From positions 186,001 through 250,000 of the forward strand of contig CAVVAY010000013.1 of assembly GCA_963746465.1 (NCBI GenBank): 64,000 nucleotides of DNA, given 5' to 3'. The notes below the pieces were generated by a model, which saw only the letters and a program-made list of their open reading frames with translations, was not told the origin of the DNA and did not search any database. The position numbers and the translations under genes were made by a program. The stretch comes from CAVVAY01 sp963746465. Its GTDB lineage: Bacteria > Actinomycetota > Actinomycetes > JACCUZ01. Below are positions 20,772-29,316 of the stretch, one piece after another (the stretch's first letter is position 1; the number at the start of each line of letters is the position of its first letter).

Positions 20772-21584
20772 TCACACCGCGACCGGTGCGCGCAGGGCCG
20801 GATGGTGCTGGTAGTCCACGACCGTGACGTCGTCGTAGTCGTACTCGAACAGCGACGGAGCCCGGCGCAGCTCCAGCCGCGGGAACGGGTAGGCCTCCCG
20901 GGAGAGCTGCTCGCGGACCTGGTCGAGGTGGTTGTCGTAGATGTGGCAGTCACCGCCGGTCCAGACGAAGTCACCGACGTCGAGCCCGACCTGCTGCGCG
21001 ATCATGTGGGTGAGCAGGGCGTAGCTCGCGATGTTGAACGGCACGCCGAGGAAGAGGTCGGCGCTGCGCTGGTAGAGCTGGCAGGAGAGCCGGCCGTCGG
21101 CGACGTAGAACTGGAACAGCGTGTGGCACGGCGGCAGCGCCATCTGCGGGATCTCGCCGACGTTCCAGGCCGAGACGACCATCCGCCGCGAGTGCGGGTC
21201 GGTGCGCAGGGTGTCCAGCAGGGTGCTGATCTGGTCGACGTGCTCACCACCCGGTGTCGGCCAGGCCCGCCACTGCACGCCGTACACCGGACCCAGGTCG
21301 CCGTCCGGGTCGGCCCACTCGTCCCAGATCGTCACGCCCTTGTCCTGCAGCCAGCGGACGTTCCGTTCGCCGCGGAGGAACCACAGCAGCTCGTAGGCGA
21401 TGGACCGGAAGTGCACCCGCTTGGTCGTGATCAGCGGGAAGCCGCGCTGGAGGTCGAACCGCATCTGGTGACCGAAGATGCTGCGTGACCCGGTGCCGGT
21501 GCGGTCCGGCCGGCTCGTCCCGTGCTCGAGCACGTGCCGGAGCAGGTCTTCGTACGGGGTGTCGAGGTGCGGGTGTTCGGCCAC
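20772..21584 (-). CDS. thyA: Thymidylate synthase
   Basis: 270 residues: TPYEDLLRHVLEHG, DRTGTGSRSIFG (phosphate loop), GFPLITTKRVHFRSI, WDEWADPDGDLGPVYGVQWR, the nucleophilic Cys in MALPPCHTLFQFYV (near 152), SCQLYQRSADLFLGVPFNIASYALLTHMIAQ, GGDCHIYDNHLDQV. Makes dTMP from dUMP with methylene-tetrahydrofolate. Start GTG at 21584 fits the family N-terminus; upstream in-frame sequence is Arg-rich shadow. Confidence 0.95.
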   Translation of the reverse strand: MAEHPHLDTPYEDLLRHVLEHGTSRPDRTGTGSRSIFGHQMRFDLQRGFPLITTKRVHFRSIAYELLWFLRGERNVRWLQDKGVTIWDEWADPDGDLGPVYGVQWRAWPTPGGEHVDQISTLLDTLRTDPHSRRMVVSAWNVGEIPQMALPPCHTLFQFYVADGRLSCQLYQRSADLFLGVPFNIASYALLTHMIAQQVGLDVGDFVWTGGDCHIYDNHLDQVREQLSREAYPFPRLELRRAPSLFEYDYDDVTVVDYQHHPALRAPVAV

Positions 21585-21625
21585 GCCCCGATCGTAGGCC
21601 GGAGCGCTCTGGAAGGATCGCAGGC

Positions 21626-22168
21626 ATGGCCGACGCGAGCGTGCGCCCCGCGACCCCCGAGGACGCCGACGAGCTCGCGCGGATCCAATCGGCCGTCTGG
21701 GCTGGTGTGCATGGGGGTGAGCTTCCCGACGACCTGCTCGAGGCGGTCGGCTCGTCCGAGGCGACCGAGCGCTGGCGGACGGCGATCGCGGAGCCGCCGT
21801 CACCGCGGCATCGGGTGCTGACCGCGGTTGCCGGCGACCGGGTGGTCGGCTTCGCGGCGCTGGCCCCGGCGGCCGACCCGGACACCATCGCGAGCCTGGA
21901 CGGCGAGCTGCTTGCGCTGTGCGTGGACCCGGCGGCGGCCGGGCACGGGCACGGCTCGCGGCTGGTCAACGCCGTCGCCGACGTCGCCCGGGAGGACGGC
22001 GTCCACCACCTGCACGCCTGGCTGGCTACCGCCGAGACCGACCTGCGGGCGTTCCTCGCCGGTTCCGGCTGGGCCGACGACGGCGCCACCCGCAGCCTGG
22101 ACCTGCGCGGCGACGGCGCGGTGCAGGTCGAGCAGACGCGGCTGCGCACCGCGCTCGTCGACCTGTGA
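21626..22168 (+). CDS. GNAT family N-acetyltransferase
   Basis: 180 residues with one GNAT domain: SVRPATPEDADELARIQSAVW at the start, VVGFAALAP strand, ELLALCVDPAAAGHGHGSRLVNAVADVAREDG acetyl-CoA loop, FLAGSGWADDGATRSLDL end. Substrate unknown. GGAAGGA lies upstream of the ATG at 21626. Divergent from thyA (41 bp) and overlapping azlC by GTGA, so it heads a plus-strand operon GNAT-azlC-azlD. Confidence 0.8.
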   Translation: MADASVRPATPEDADELARIQSAVWAGVHGGELPDDLLEAVGSSEATERWRTAIAEPPSPRHRVLTAVAGDRVVGFAALAPAADPDTIASLDGELLALCVDPAAAGHGHGSRLVNAVADVAREDGVHHLHAWLATAETDLRAFLAGSGWADDGATRSLDLRGDGAVQVEQTRLRTALVDL

Positions 22169-22860
22169 CAGCGGACGCTGCGGCCTGGCCGGCGACCCGC
22201 GCCCAGGTCCTGCGCACCGCGCTGTCGGTCGGCGTCGCGACCGGCGCGTACGGCTTGTCGTTCGGGGCCCTCGGGGTCGCCGCCGGCCTGTCGGTGGTCC
22301 AGACCTGCGCGCTGTCGGTGCTGGTGTTCACCGGCGGCTCGCAGTTCGCCCTGGTCGGGGTGCTGGGCGGCGGGGGCTCGGCCGTGTCGGGGACGGCGTC
22401 TGCCGTGCTGCTCGGTGCCCGCAACGTGGTCTACGGCGCCCGGCTGGCCGGGCTGCTGCGGCTGCGCGGGCTGCACCGGCTGGTCGGTGCCCAGCTGGTG
22501 ATCGACGAGTCGACCGCTGTCGCGCTCGGCGCCGAGACGACCAGCGAGCGAGCCGGCCGGCTGGGGTTCTGGGCGACCGGCCTGGCGGTCTTCACGCTGT
22601 GGAACCTCGCCACCCTGATCGGTGCCGTGGCCGGCACCGGCATCGGGGATCCCCGCGACCTCGGCCTGGACGCCGCGGCCCCGGCCGCCTTCCTCGCCCT
22701 GCTGGCACCCCGACTGCGCGACCGGCCGACCTGGCTGACCGCCCTGGTGGCAGCCCTGGTCGCCGTCGCGGTGGTCCCGCTCGTCCCGGCGGGGGTGCCG
22801 GTGCTCGTCGCAGCCCTGGTGCCGGTGGTGGCCGTCCTCGCCCGGCGGCGGTCGCCATGA
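22165..22860 (+). CDS. azlC: AzlC-type branched-chain amino acid exporter subunit
   Basis: 231 residues, mostly membrane helices. Family hallmarks: ALSVGVATGAYGLSFGALGVAAGLS, VFTGGSQFALVGVLG, and ARNVVYGARL followed by QLVIDESTAVAL. AzlCD systems export branched-chain amino acids and analogues such as azaleucine (BrnFE in Corynebacterium). Start GTG overlaps the acetyltransferase stop; stop overlaps azlD by ATGA. Confidence 0.88.
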   Translation: MTADAAAWPATRAQVLRTALSVGVATGAYGLSFGALGVAAGLSVVQTCALSVLVFTGGSQFALVGVLGGGGSAVSGTASAVLLGARNVVYGARLAGLLRLRGLHRLVGAQLVIDESTAVALGAETTSERAGRLGFWATGLAVFTLWNLATLIGAVAGTGIGDPRDLGLDAAAPAAFLALLAPRLRDRPTWLTALVAALVAVAVVPLVPAGVPVLVAALVPVVAVLARRRSP

Positions 22861-23159
22861 CCTGGGCGGCGATCCTGGCCACGGCCGCCGGCTGCTATCT
22901 GCTCAAGGTGGCAGGCCTCTGGGTGCCCGAGCGGGTGCTCGACCATCCCGTGATGGCCCGGGTCTCGGACCTGCTGCCGGTGGCCCTGCTGGCCGCGCTG
23001 GCTGCGGTGCAGACGTTCGCGACCGGGACCACGCTCGTCCTCGACGCGCGGGTGGCCGGGGTGGCGGTGGCCGCGGTCGCCCTGCTGCTGCGCGCCCCGT
23101 TTCTCGTCGTGGTGGCCGCAGCGGCTGCCACCGCGGCGCTGCTCCGCCTGCTGACATGA
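22857..23159 (+). CDS. azlD: AzlD-type branched-chain amino acid exporter small subunit
   Basis: 100 residues, four hydrophobic stretches, with the AzlD features TAAGCYLLKVAGLWVPERVL and the DLLPVALLAALAAVQTF segment. Partner of AzlC; the ATGA overlap implies coupled synthesis of the complex. Confidence 0.88.
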   Translation: MTWAAILATAAGCYLLKVAGLWVPERVLDHPVMARVSDLLPVALLAALAAVQTFATGTTLVLDARVAGVAVAAVALLLRAPFLVVVAAAAATAALLRLLT

Positions 23160-23241
23160 GCTGCCACTGACTGGCAACCATCCGGGCCGCTCGATCGTCT
23201 AGGTCGTGAGGGACGCATCCGAGCACAGGACGGGGACCCGC

Positions 23242-23448
23242 ATGCTGCACCACCTGCCGAGGCGGCACCGCCTGACCCTGGCCACCACGCTGTTCCTGGT
23301 GGCCGTGGTCGCCGGCACCTGGACCTCGACCCTGGTCGGCGACGACCATCCCGAGGTCTGGGGAGTGGCGGCCGGCCTGCTCACCGGGGCTGCGCTCGTC
23401 CTGCTGGTGCTCAGCCCAGGCCGAGAAGGGGCTCCAGCCCGACGGTGA
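23242..23448 (+). CDS. Small membrane protein, 68 aa
   Basis: Two predicted membrane helices (LTLATTLFLVAVVAGTW and VWGVAAGLLTGAALVLLVL), basic ends. No family recognised. ATG at 23242 follows an ACGGGGA stretch; a GTG at 23206 would add 12 residues. Its end overlaps the converging dapB gene by 38 bp. It may be real because of the membrane-protein composition and position after azlD, but short ORFs are common by chance in this GC range. Confidence 0.45.
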   Translation: MLHHLPRRHRLTLATTLFLVAVVAGTWTSTLVGDDHPEVWGVAAGLLTGAALVLLVLSPGREGAPARR

Positions 23449-24154
23449 GCCCGGGGCGCTCGCCGACGGCGCGGACCGCCATCAGCACGCCGGGCATGAA
23501 CGACGCCCGGTCGTAGGAGTCGTGCCGGATCGTCAGCGTCTCCCCCGCCGTACCGAGCAGCACCTCCTGGTGCGCGACCAGACCGCGGGCCCGCACGGAG
23601 TGCACCGGCACGCCGTCGACGTCCGCGCCCCGGGCCCCCTCCATCGCCGAGACGGTGGCGTCCGGCTGCGGCCCGAGGCCGGCCTCGCGGCGCGCGTCGG
23701 CGACGAGCTCGGCGGTACGCCGGGCAGTTCCGCTGGGCGCATCGGCCTTGTCCGGGTGGTGCAGCTCGACGATCTCGACCGACTCGAAGAACCGGGCCGC
23801 CTGCTCCGCGAACCGCATCATCAGCACCGCGCCGACCGCGAAGTTCGGCGCCACGACGACCCCGACGCCGGGGCTCGCGTCCAGCCAGCCCTGCACGGTG
23901 GCCAAGCGGTCGGCATCGAAGCCGCTGGTGCCGACCACGGCGTGGATGCCGTGCTCGATGCAGAACCGCAGGTTGTCCATCACGGCGTCCGGCCGGGTCA
24001 GGTCGACCGCGACCTGCGCCCCGGCGTCGACGACCGCCTGCAGCGGGTCGGCCGAGCCGACCCGGGCGACCATCTCGAGGTCGTCGGCCGCCTCGACCGC
24101 GCGGCAGGCCTCGGCGCCCATCCGCCCGCCGGCGCCGAGCACCGCGACCTTCAT
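23411..24154 (-). CDS. dapB: 4-hydroxy-tetrahydrodipicolinate reductase
   Basis: 247 residues: nucleotide-binding VAVLGAGGRMG, GTSGFD, APNFAVGAVLMMRF, catalytic ELHHPDKADAPSGTA (His pair, Lys), then VHSVRARGLVAHQEVLLG and the C-terminal FMPGVLMAVRAV. NAD(P)H-dependent second step of the dap branch. The ATG shares one base with the stop of the M16 peptidase gene (TGATG), so it is translationally coupled to it. Confidence 0.95.
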   Translation of the reverse strand: MKVAVLGAGGRMGAEACRAVEAADDLEMVARVGSADPLQAVVDAGAQVAVDLTRPDAVMDNLRFCIEHGIHAVVGTSGFDADRLATVQGWLDASPGVGVVVAPNFAVGAVLMMRFAEQAARFFESVEIVELHHPDKADAPSGTARRTAELVADARREAGLGPQPDATVSAMEGARGADVDGVPVHSVRARGLVAHQEVLLGTAGETLTIRHDSYDRASFMPGVLMAVRAVGERPGLTVGLEPLLGLG

Positions 24155-25470
24155 CAGGCCACGGCCGCGGTGAAGTCGCGGTCCTCGTCGAACGGGCCGA
24201 CGACGGCCAGCGTGGGCGCAGCGCTGAGCACGTCGGCGGCGACGGCGGACACCTCGTCGAGGGTCACCGAGTCGATCCGGTCCAGCACCTGGTCGACCGA
24301 GAGCTGCTCGCCGTAGACGAGCTCCGCCTTGCCGATCCGGCTCATCCGCGAGCCGGTGTCCTCGAGGCCGAGCACCATCGAGCCGCGCAGCTGTCCCTTG
24401 CCGCGCTCCAGCTCCTCGATCGTGATGCCGGCCGCAGCGACCTTGGCGACCTCCTCGCGGCAGATCGCGAGCACGTCGTCGACCTTGCGCGGCACGCAGC
24501 CGGCGTAGACGGCGAACAGCCCGGTGTCCGCGTACTGCGCGTGGTAGCTGTACACCGAGTAGGCCAGGCCGCGCTTCTCGCGCACCTCCTGGAAGAGGCG
24601 CGAGGACATGCCGCCGCCGAGTGCCGCGTTGAGCACGCCGAGGGCGAACCGCCGCTCGTCGGTGCGGGCCACGCCCGGCCCACCCAGCACGACGTTCGCC
24701 TGCTCGGTGGTGCGCCGCACCACCCGGACCCCGCTGCGGGTCGGGACGACCCGGCCGCTGCGCGGTGAACCGGGAACGCCGTCGCCGTCGAGCATCCCGG
24801 CGGCACCGAACGCCTTGCGGACCAGGCGCACGACGGTGGTGTGGTCGACGTTGCCGGCGACCGCGACGACCATGTCCTGCGGCCGGTAGCGCCGGCGGTA
24901 GTAGCGGTTGATCGCGGAGCGGCCGATGGTCTCGATCGACTCGACGGTTCCGAGCACCGGCCGCGCCAGCGAGCCGCCGCCGAAGAGGACCTGCGCGAAC
25001 TGGTCGTGAACCATGTCGGTCGGGTCGTCCTCGTGCATGGCGATCTCTTCGAGGATCACGCCGCGCTCCGCATCGACGTCCGCGGCCCGGATGACCGACG
25101 AGGTCACCAGGTCACCGACGACGTCGACGGCCAGCGGCAGGTCGGTGTCGAGCACCCGCGCGTAGAAGCAGGTGTACTCCTTGGAGGTGAACGCGTTCAT
25201 CTCCCCGCCCACCGCGTCGATCGCCGCGGAGATGGCCAAGGCGTCGCGCCGGCGGGTGCCCTTGAACAGCAGGTGCTCCAGGTAGTGCGAGGCACCCGCG
25301 AGCGAGGGGGTCTCGTCGCGGGAGCCCACGCCGACCCAGACGCCGACGGTCACCGACCGGACGGTCGGCACCGCCTCGGTGACGATGCGCAGCCCACCGG
25401 GCAGGACGGTGTGCCGGACGAGTCCGCCACCGCCGTCCCCCCGATGGAGCGTGCGAGTTGCCTGCCGCAC
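24154..25470 (-). CDS. M16 family zinc peptidase
   Basis: 438 residues, a processing-peptidase-like M16B protein. Inverted zinc motif HYLEH (His62, Glu65, His66) with the distal glutamate in the DAERGVILEEIAMHEDDP helix; second-half R/Y motif region RLFQEVREKRGLAYSVYSYH. Gene order pnp-M16-dapB is strongly conserved in actinobacteria and other Gram-positives; the substrate is unknown. GTG at 25470, 11 bp after the pnp stop. Confidence 0.92.
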   Translation of the reverse strand: MRQATRTLHRGDGGGGLVRHTVLPGGLRIVTEAVPTVRSVTVGVWVGVGSRDETPSLAGASHYLEHLLFKGTRRRDALAISAAIDAVGGEMNAFTSKEYTCFYARVLDTDLPLAVDVVGDLVTSSVIRAADVDAERGVILEEIAMHEDDPTDMVHDQFAQVLFGGGSLARPVLGTVESIETIGRSAINRYYRRRYRPQDMVVAVAGNVDHTTVVRLVRKAFGAAGMLDGDGVPGSPRSGRVVPTRSGVRVVRRTTEQANVVLGGPGVARTDERRFALGVLNAALGGGMSSRLFQEVREKRGLAYSVYSYHAQYADTGLFAVYAGCVPRKVDDVLAICREEVAKVAAAGITIEELERGKGQLRGSMVLGLEDTGSRMSRIGKAELVYGEQLSVDQVLDRIDSVTLDEVSAVAADVLSAAPTLAVVGPFDEDRDFTAAVA

Positions 25471-25481
25471 CGACGCGAGGC

Positions 25482-27725
25482 CTAGGCCTCGACGACTGTG
25501 CTGTCGGCGGTCTCGGCTGCGGCCGGGGCGTCGGCGTTGCCGCCGTCGGCCTCGACCGGGATCAGCGAGAGCTTGCCGCGCGGGTCGATCTCGGCGATCT
25601 GCACCTGCACCTTGTCGCCGACCTTGACGACGTCCTCGACGTTGTCGACGCGCTTGCCACCGGCGAGCGCACGCAGCTTCGAGATGTGCAGCAGGCCGTC
25701 ACGACCGGGCACCAGCGACACGAACGCGCCGAAGGTGGTGGTCTTGACGACCGTGCCGAGGTACCGCTCGCCGACCTCGGGCATCGTCGGGTTGGCGATG
25801 GCGTTGATCATGGCCCGGGCGGCCTCGGCCTTGGGGCCGTCGGTCGCGCCGATGTAGATCGTGCCGTCGTCCTCGATGCTGATCTCGGCGCCGGTCTCGT
25901 CCTGGATCTGGTTGATCATCTTGCCCTTGGGCCCGATGACCGCGCCGATCTGGTCGACCGGGATCTTGATGCTGATGATCCGCGGGGCGTGCGGGGACAT
26001 CTCGTCCGGCGCGTCGATCGCCTCGTGCATGACGTCGAGGATGTGGAGGCGGGCCTCCTTGGCCTGGGTGAGCGCCGAGGCGAGCACCGAGGCCGGGATG
26101 CCGTCGAGCTTGGTGTCCAGCTGGATCGCCGTGACGAACTCGCGGGTGCCGGCGACCTTGAAGTCCATGTCGCCGAACGCGTCCTCGGCACCCAGGATGT
26201 CGGTCAGCGCCGCGTACTCGGTCTCACCGTCGACGGTGTCGGAGATGAGGCCCATCGCGATGCCGGCGACGGGTGCCCGCAGCGGGACGCCGGCCTGCAG
26301 CAGCGACATGGTCGAGGCGCAGACCGAGCCCATCGAGGTCGAGCCGTTGGAGCCGAGGGCCTCGGACACCTGACGGATCGCGTAGGGGAACTCCTCGCGG
26401 GCCGGCAGCACCGGCAGGATCGCCCGCTCGGCGAGCGCGCCGTGGCCGATCTCGCGGCGCTTCGGCGAGCCCACCCGGCCAGTCTCACCGGTGGAGTAGG
26501 GCGGGAAGTTGTAGTTGTGCATGTACCGCTTGCGGTTCTCCGGGTTCAGCGTGTCGATCATCTGCTCCATGCGGAGCATGTTGAGCGTGGTCACGCCGAG
26601 GATCTGGGTCTCGCCACGCTCGAACAGCGCCGAGCCGTGCACCCGCGGGAGCACCTCGACCTCGGCCGAGAGCGTGCGGATGTCGGAGAGGCCACGGCCG
26701 TCGATGCGGACCTTGTCGCGCAGGATGCGCTGCCGGACGAGCTTCTTGGTGACGGCGCGGAACGCCGCGCTGATCTCCTTCTCGCGGCCCTCGAACTGGC
26801 TGGCGAGCTTGTCCTTGGCCGCGTCCTTGATGCGGTCGAGCTCGGTCTCGCGCTCCTGCTTGGCGGCGATGGTCAGCGCGCTGGCCAGGTCGTCGGAGAC
26901 GGCACCGGTGACGGCGTCGAGGACGTCGTCCTGGTAGTCGAGGAACCGGGGGAACTCGGCGGTCGGCTTGGCGGCCTTGCCGGCGAGCTCCTGCTGGGCT
27001 TCGCACAGCGCCTTGATGAACGGCTTGGCAGCCTCGAGGCCCTGGGCGACGATCTCCTCCGTGGGCGCGGTCCTGCCGTCGTCCTTGATCAGGTGCCAGG
27101 CGGCCATGGTGGCCTCGGCCTCGACCATCATGATCGCGACGTCGTCGCCCGCGATGCGGCCGGCGACGACCATGTCGAAGACGGCCGACTCGAGCTGCTC
27201 GTGGGTCGGGAAGGCAACCCACTGGTCGTCGATCAGGGCCACCCGGGTGGCGCCGACCGGGCCGGAGAACGGCAGGCCGGACAGCTGGGTGGAGGCCGAC
27301 GCGGCGTTGATCGCGACGACGTCGTACTGGTCCTTGGGGTCCAGCGCCATGACGGTGATGACGACCTGGACCTCGTTGCGCAGGCCCTTGGCGAACGTCG
27401 GGCGCAGCGGGCGGTCGATCAGCCGGCAGGTGAGGATCGCGTCCTCGGACGGGCGGCCCTCACGGCGGAAGAACGAGCCGGGGATGCGGCCGGCGGCGTA
27501 CATCCGCTCCTCGACGTCCACCGTCAGCGGGAAGAAGTCGAGCTGCTCCTTGGGGTGCTTGCCGGCCGTGGTGGCCGAGAGCAGCATCGTGTCGTCGTCG
27601 AGGTACGCGGCGACCGAGCCGGCGGCCTGCAGGGCGAGGCGCCCGGTCTCGAAGCGGACGGTGCGGGTGCCGAACGAGCCGTTGTCGATCACGGCGTCGG
27701 CGGTGTGAATGGTCTGACCCTCCAT
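25482..27725 (-). CDS. pnp: Polynucleotide phosphorylase
   Basis: 747 residues: two RNase PH domains (first with FETGRLALQAAGSV, GSFFRREGRPSE; second with ALFERGETQILGVTTL and the catalytic Asp region FGDMDFKVAGT), a KH domain with GAVIGPKGKMIN near residue 597, and an S1 domain ending LSLIPVE. Phosphorolytic 3'-5' exonuclease and RNA tailing enzyme; in Streptomyces the homologue also has ppGpp synthetase-like activity reported, not assessable here. ATG at 27725. The upstream gap carries a large hairpin. Confidence 0.96.
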   Translation of the reverse strand: MEGQTIHTADAVIDNGSFGTRTVRFETGRLALQAAGSVAAYLDDDTMLLSATTAGKHPKEQLDFFPLTVDVEERMYAAGRIPGSFFRREGRPSEDAILTCRLIDRPLRPTFAKGLRNEVQVVITVMALDPKDQYDVVAINAASASTQLSGLPFSGPVGATRVALIDDQWVAFPTHEQLESAVFDMVVAGRIAGDDVAIMMVEAEATMAAWHLIKDDGRTAPTEEIVAQGLEAAKPFIKALCEAQQELAGKAAKPTAEFPRFLDYQDDVLDAVTGAVSDDLASALTIAAKQERETELDRIKDAAKDKLASQFEGREKEISAAFRAVTKKLVRQRILRDKVRIDGRGLSDIRTLSAEVEVLPRVHGSALFERGETQILGVTTLNMLRMEQMIDTLNPENRKRYMHNYNFPPYSTGETGRVGSPKRREIGHGALAERAILPVLPAREEFPYAIRQVSEALGSNGSTSMGSVCASTMSLLQAGVPLRAPVAGIAMGLISDTVDGETEYAALTDILGAEDAFGDMDFKVAGTREFVTAIQLDTKLDGIPASVLASALTQAKEARLHILDVMHEAIDAPDEMSPHAPRIISIKIPVDQIGAVIGPKGKMINQIQDETGAEISIEDDGTIYIGATDGPKAEAARAMINAIANPTMPEVGERYLGTVVKTTTFGAFVSLVPGRDGLLHISKLRALAGGKRVDNVEDVVKVGDKVQVQIAEIDPRGKLSLIPVEADGGNADAPAAAETADSTVVEA

Positions 27726-27811
27726 GGGTCACTCTCCTCTTTGTGGCAGGGAGAGCGGGTCGCGGCGCCGGTCTTCGATGGAAGCCTGCGGGAGGTAGAC
27801 CGTCCGCGGGC

Positions 27812-27863
27812 CACTACCGAGGACCGGTACGCCGGGGCGAACCGCTCGTCCTCGTTGGTAGTG
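27812..27863 (-). promoter_or_regulatory. Hairpin in the rpsO-pnp intergenic region
   Basis: Inverted repeat CACTACCGAGGAC (27812-27824) with GTCCTCGTTGGTAGTG (27848-27863): 13 paired bases with a two-base bulge around a GC-rich loop. It begins 6 bp past the rpsO stop. In E. coli and Streptomyces an RNase III-cleaved hairpin sits at this place and controls pnp; this is the likely equivalent, though it may also act as an attenuator. Confidence 0.65.
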
Positions 27864-27868
27864 CGGGA

Positions 27869-28138
27869 CTAGCGGCGCAGACCGAGCTTCTCGATCAGCG
27901 CGCGGTAGCGGTTGATGTCCTTCTTCGCCAGGTAGTTGAGCAGCCGGCGGCGACGGCCGACGAGCAGGAGCAGGCCACGACGCGAGTGGTGGTCGTGCTT
28001 GTGCTCCTTGAGGTGCTGGGTCAGGTCACTGATGCGACGCGAGAGCATCGCCACCTGGACCTCGGGAGAGCCGGTGTCGGCCTCGACGCGGCCGTGGTCG
28101 GCGATGATCTGGGTCTTCGTGGCGGTGTCGAGCGGCAC
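27869..28138 (-). CDS. rpsO: 30S ribosomal protein S15
   Basis: 89 residues with the standard S15 helices: ADTGSPEVQVAMLSRRISDLTQHLKEHKHDHHSRRGLL (recognised piecewise) and a basic C-terminus RYRALIEKLGLRR. Binds 16S rRNA early in 30S assembly. GTG start at 28138 with AGGGAG upstream. First gene of the rpsO-pnp-M16-dapB run. Confidence 0.97.
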   Translation of the reverse strand: MPLDTATKTQIIADHGRVEADTGSPEVQVAMLSRRISDLTQHLKEHKHDHHSRRGLLLLVGRRRRLLNYLAKKDINRYRALIEKLGLRR

Positions 28139-28229
28139 AGTTCTCCCTGAAGGGTCTTGGGTGAGCTCCGCCCGGTATGGGTCACGCGCGGATCAGAATG
28201 GCTCACGCCGTGTTCACGGCAGTTCCCGA

Positions 28230-28256
28230 GGCTACCAGCCGGGAGGGCTGGTAGCC
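28230..28256 (-). terminator. Perfect 11-bp hairpin between the aldo/keto reductase gene and rpsO
   Basis: GGCTACCAGCC, loop GGGAG, GGCTGGTAGCC. Starts 13 bp past the reductase stop and 91 bp before rpsO, so it should end reductase transcription and leave rpsO on its own promoter. No T-tract. Confidence 0.7.
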
Positions 28257-28269
28257 GAATCAGCGCAGG

Positions 28270-29292
28270 TCACAGGCTGCGGTGCCGCTGCTCCTGGCCG
28301 GCCGGGCCGTACGGGTAGTCGGCGGGCTGCGGGTCGCTCACCGCGTCCAGCCGATCGGTCTCCTCCTGGCTCAGGTGCAGGCCGACCGCGGCCAGGTTGG
28401 CGGTGAGCTGGTCCGTGGTGCGCGCCCCCAGGATCACCGACGACACCGCGGGGCGGTCGTGCACCCAGGCGAGCGCCACCGCGGCCATCGACGCCCCGCG
28501 GCTCTCGGCGACGGCCTGCACGGCCTCGACGACGGCCCAGGTCCGCTCGCTGCCGGCCCGCTTGTCGTAGGCCTCCACGCCGCGGTCGGGGTCCTCGCCG
28601 AGCCGGGTGGCGCCGCTGGGCCGCTGGTCGCGGGTGTACTTGCCGGTCAGCCAGCCGCCCCCGAGCGGCGACCAGGGCAGCAGGCCGAGGCCGTTCTCCT
28701 GGCAGGCGGGCACGATCTCCCACTCGATCTCACGGCCCAGCAGGTTGTACATCGGCTGGAGGGTCACCGGCCGGGGCCGGTGCAGGCGGTCGGCCAGGTC
28801 GACGGTCTTCTGCACCTGCCAGCCGCTGAAGTTCGACAGGCCGGCGTAGCGGACCTTCCCGGCGCGCACGGCGTCGTCGAAGAAGCCGAGGGTCTCCTCG
28901 ACCGGCGTGAGCGGGTCCCAGGCGTGCACCTGGTACAGGTCGATGCAGTCCACCTTGAGCCGGGTCAGCGAGGCGTCCAGGGCGCGGGCCAGGTGCCGCC
29001 GGGACAGGCCGGCGTCGTTGTGGTCCTCCCCCATCGGGAACCGGGCCTTGGTGGCGAGCACCACCCGGTCGGTCACGTCGGAGGGGCGGTCGTCCAGCCA
29101 GCGGCCGACGATCTCCTCACTGGCGCCGGCCGTGTAGACGTCGGCGGTGTCGACCAGGGTGCCGCCGGCCTCGAGGAACACGTCGAGCTGCTCGTGGCTG
29201 TGCGCCTCGTCGGTCTCGTTGCCGAAGGTCATGGTGCCCAGCGCGTAGCTGGACACTGCTGTGCCGCTCGAGCCGAGGGTGCGGTACTCCAT
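28270..29292 (-). CDS. Aldo/keto reductase
   Basis: 340 residues, TIM-barrel oxidoreductase: GTMTFGNETDEAHS, catalytic Asp and Tyr in LVDTADVYTAGASEE, Lys in LATKARFPMG, His in LYQVHAWDP, and the NADPH-binding end VSSVILGARTTDQL. Closest in style to the YajO/Tas-like aldo/keto reductases. Reduces aldehydes or ketones with NADPH; substrate unknown. Followed by a strong hairpin. ATG at 29292. Confidence 0.9.
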   Translation of the reverse strand: MEYRTLGSSGTAVSSYALGTMTFGNETDEAHSHEQLDVFLEAGGTLVDTADVYTAGASEEIVGRWLDDRPSDVTDRVVLATKARFPMGEDHNDAGLSRRHLARALDASLTRLKVDCIDLYQVHAWDPLTPVEETLGFFDDAVRAGKVRYAGLSNFSGWQVQKTVDLADRLHRPRPVTLQPMYNLLGREIEWEIVPACQENGLGLLPWSPLGGGWLTGKYTRDQRPSGATRLGEDPDRGVEAYDKRAGSERTWAVVEAVQAVAESRGASMAAVALAWVHDRPAVSSVILGARTTDQLTANLAAVGLHLSQEETDRLDAVSDPQPADYPYGPAGQEQRHRSL

Positions 29293-29316
29293 GCCCCGAG
29301 ACCCTACGTACGCCGG

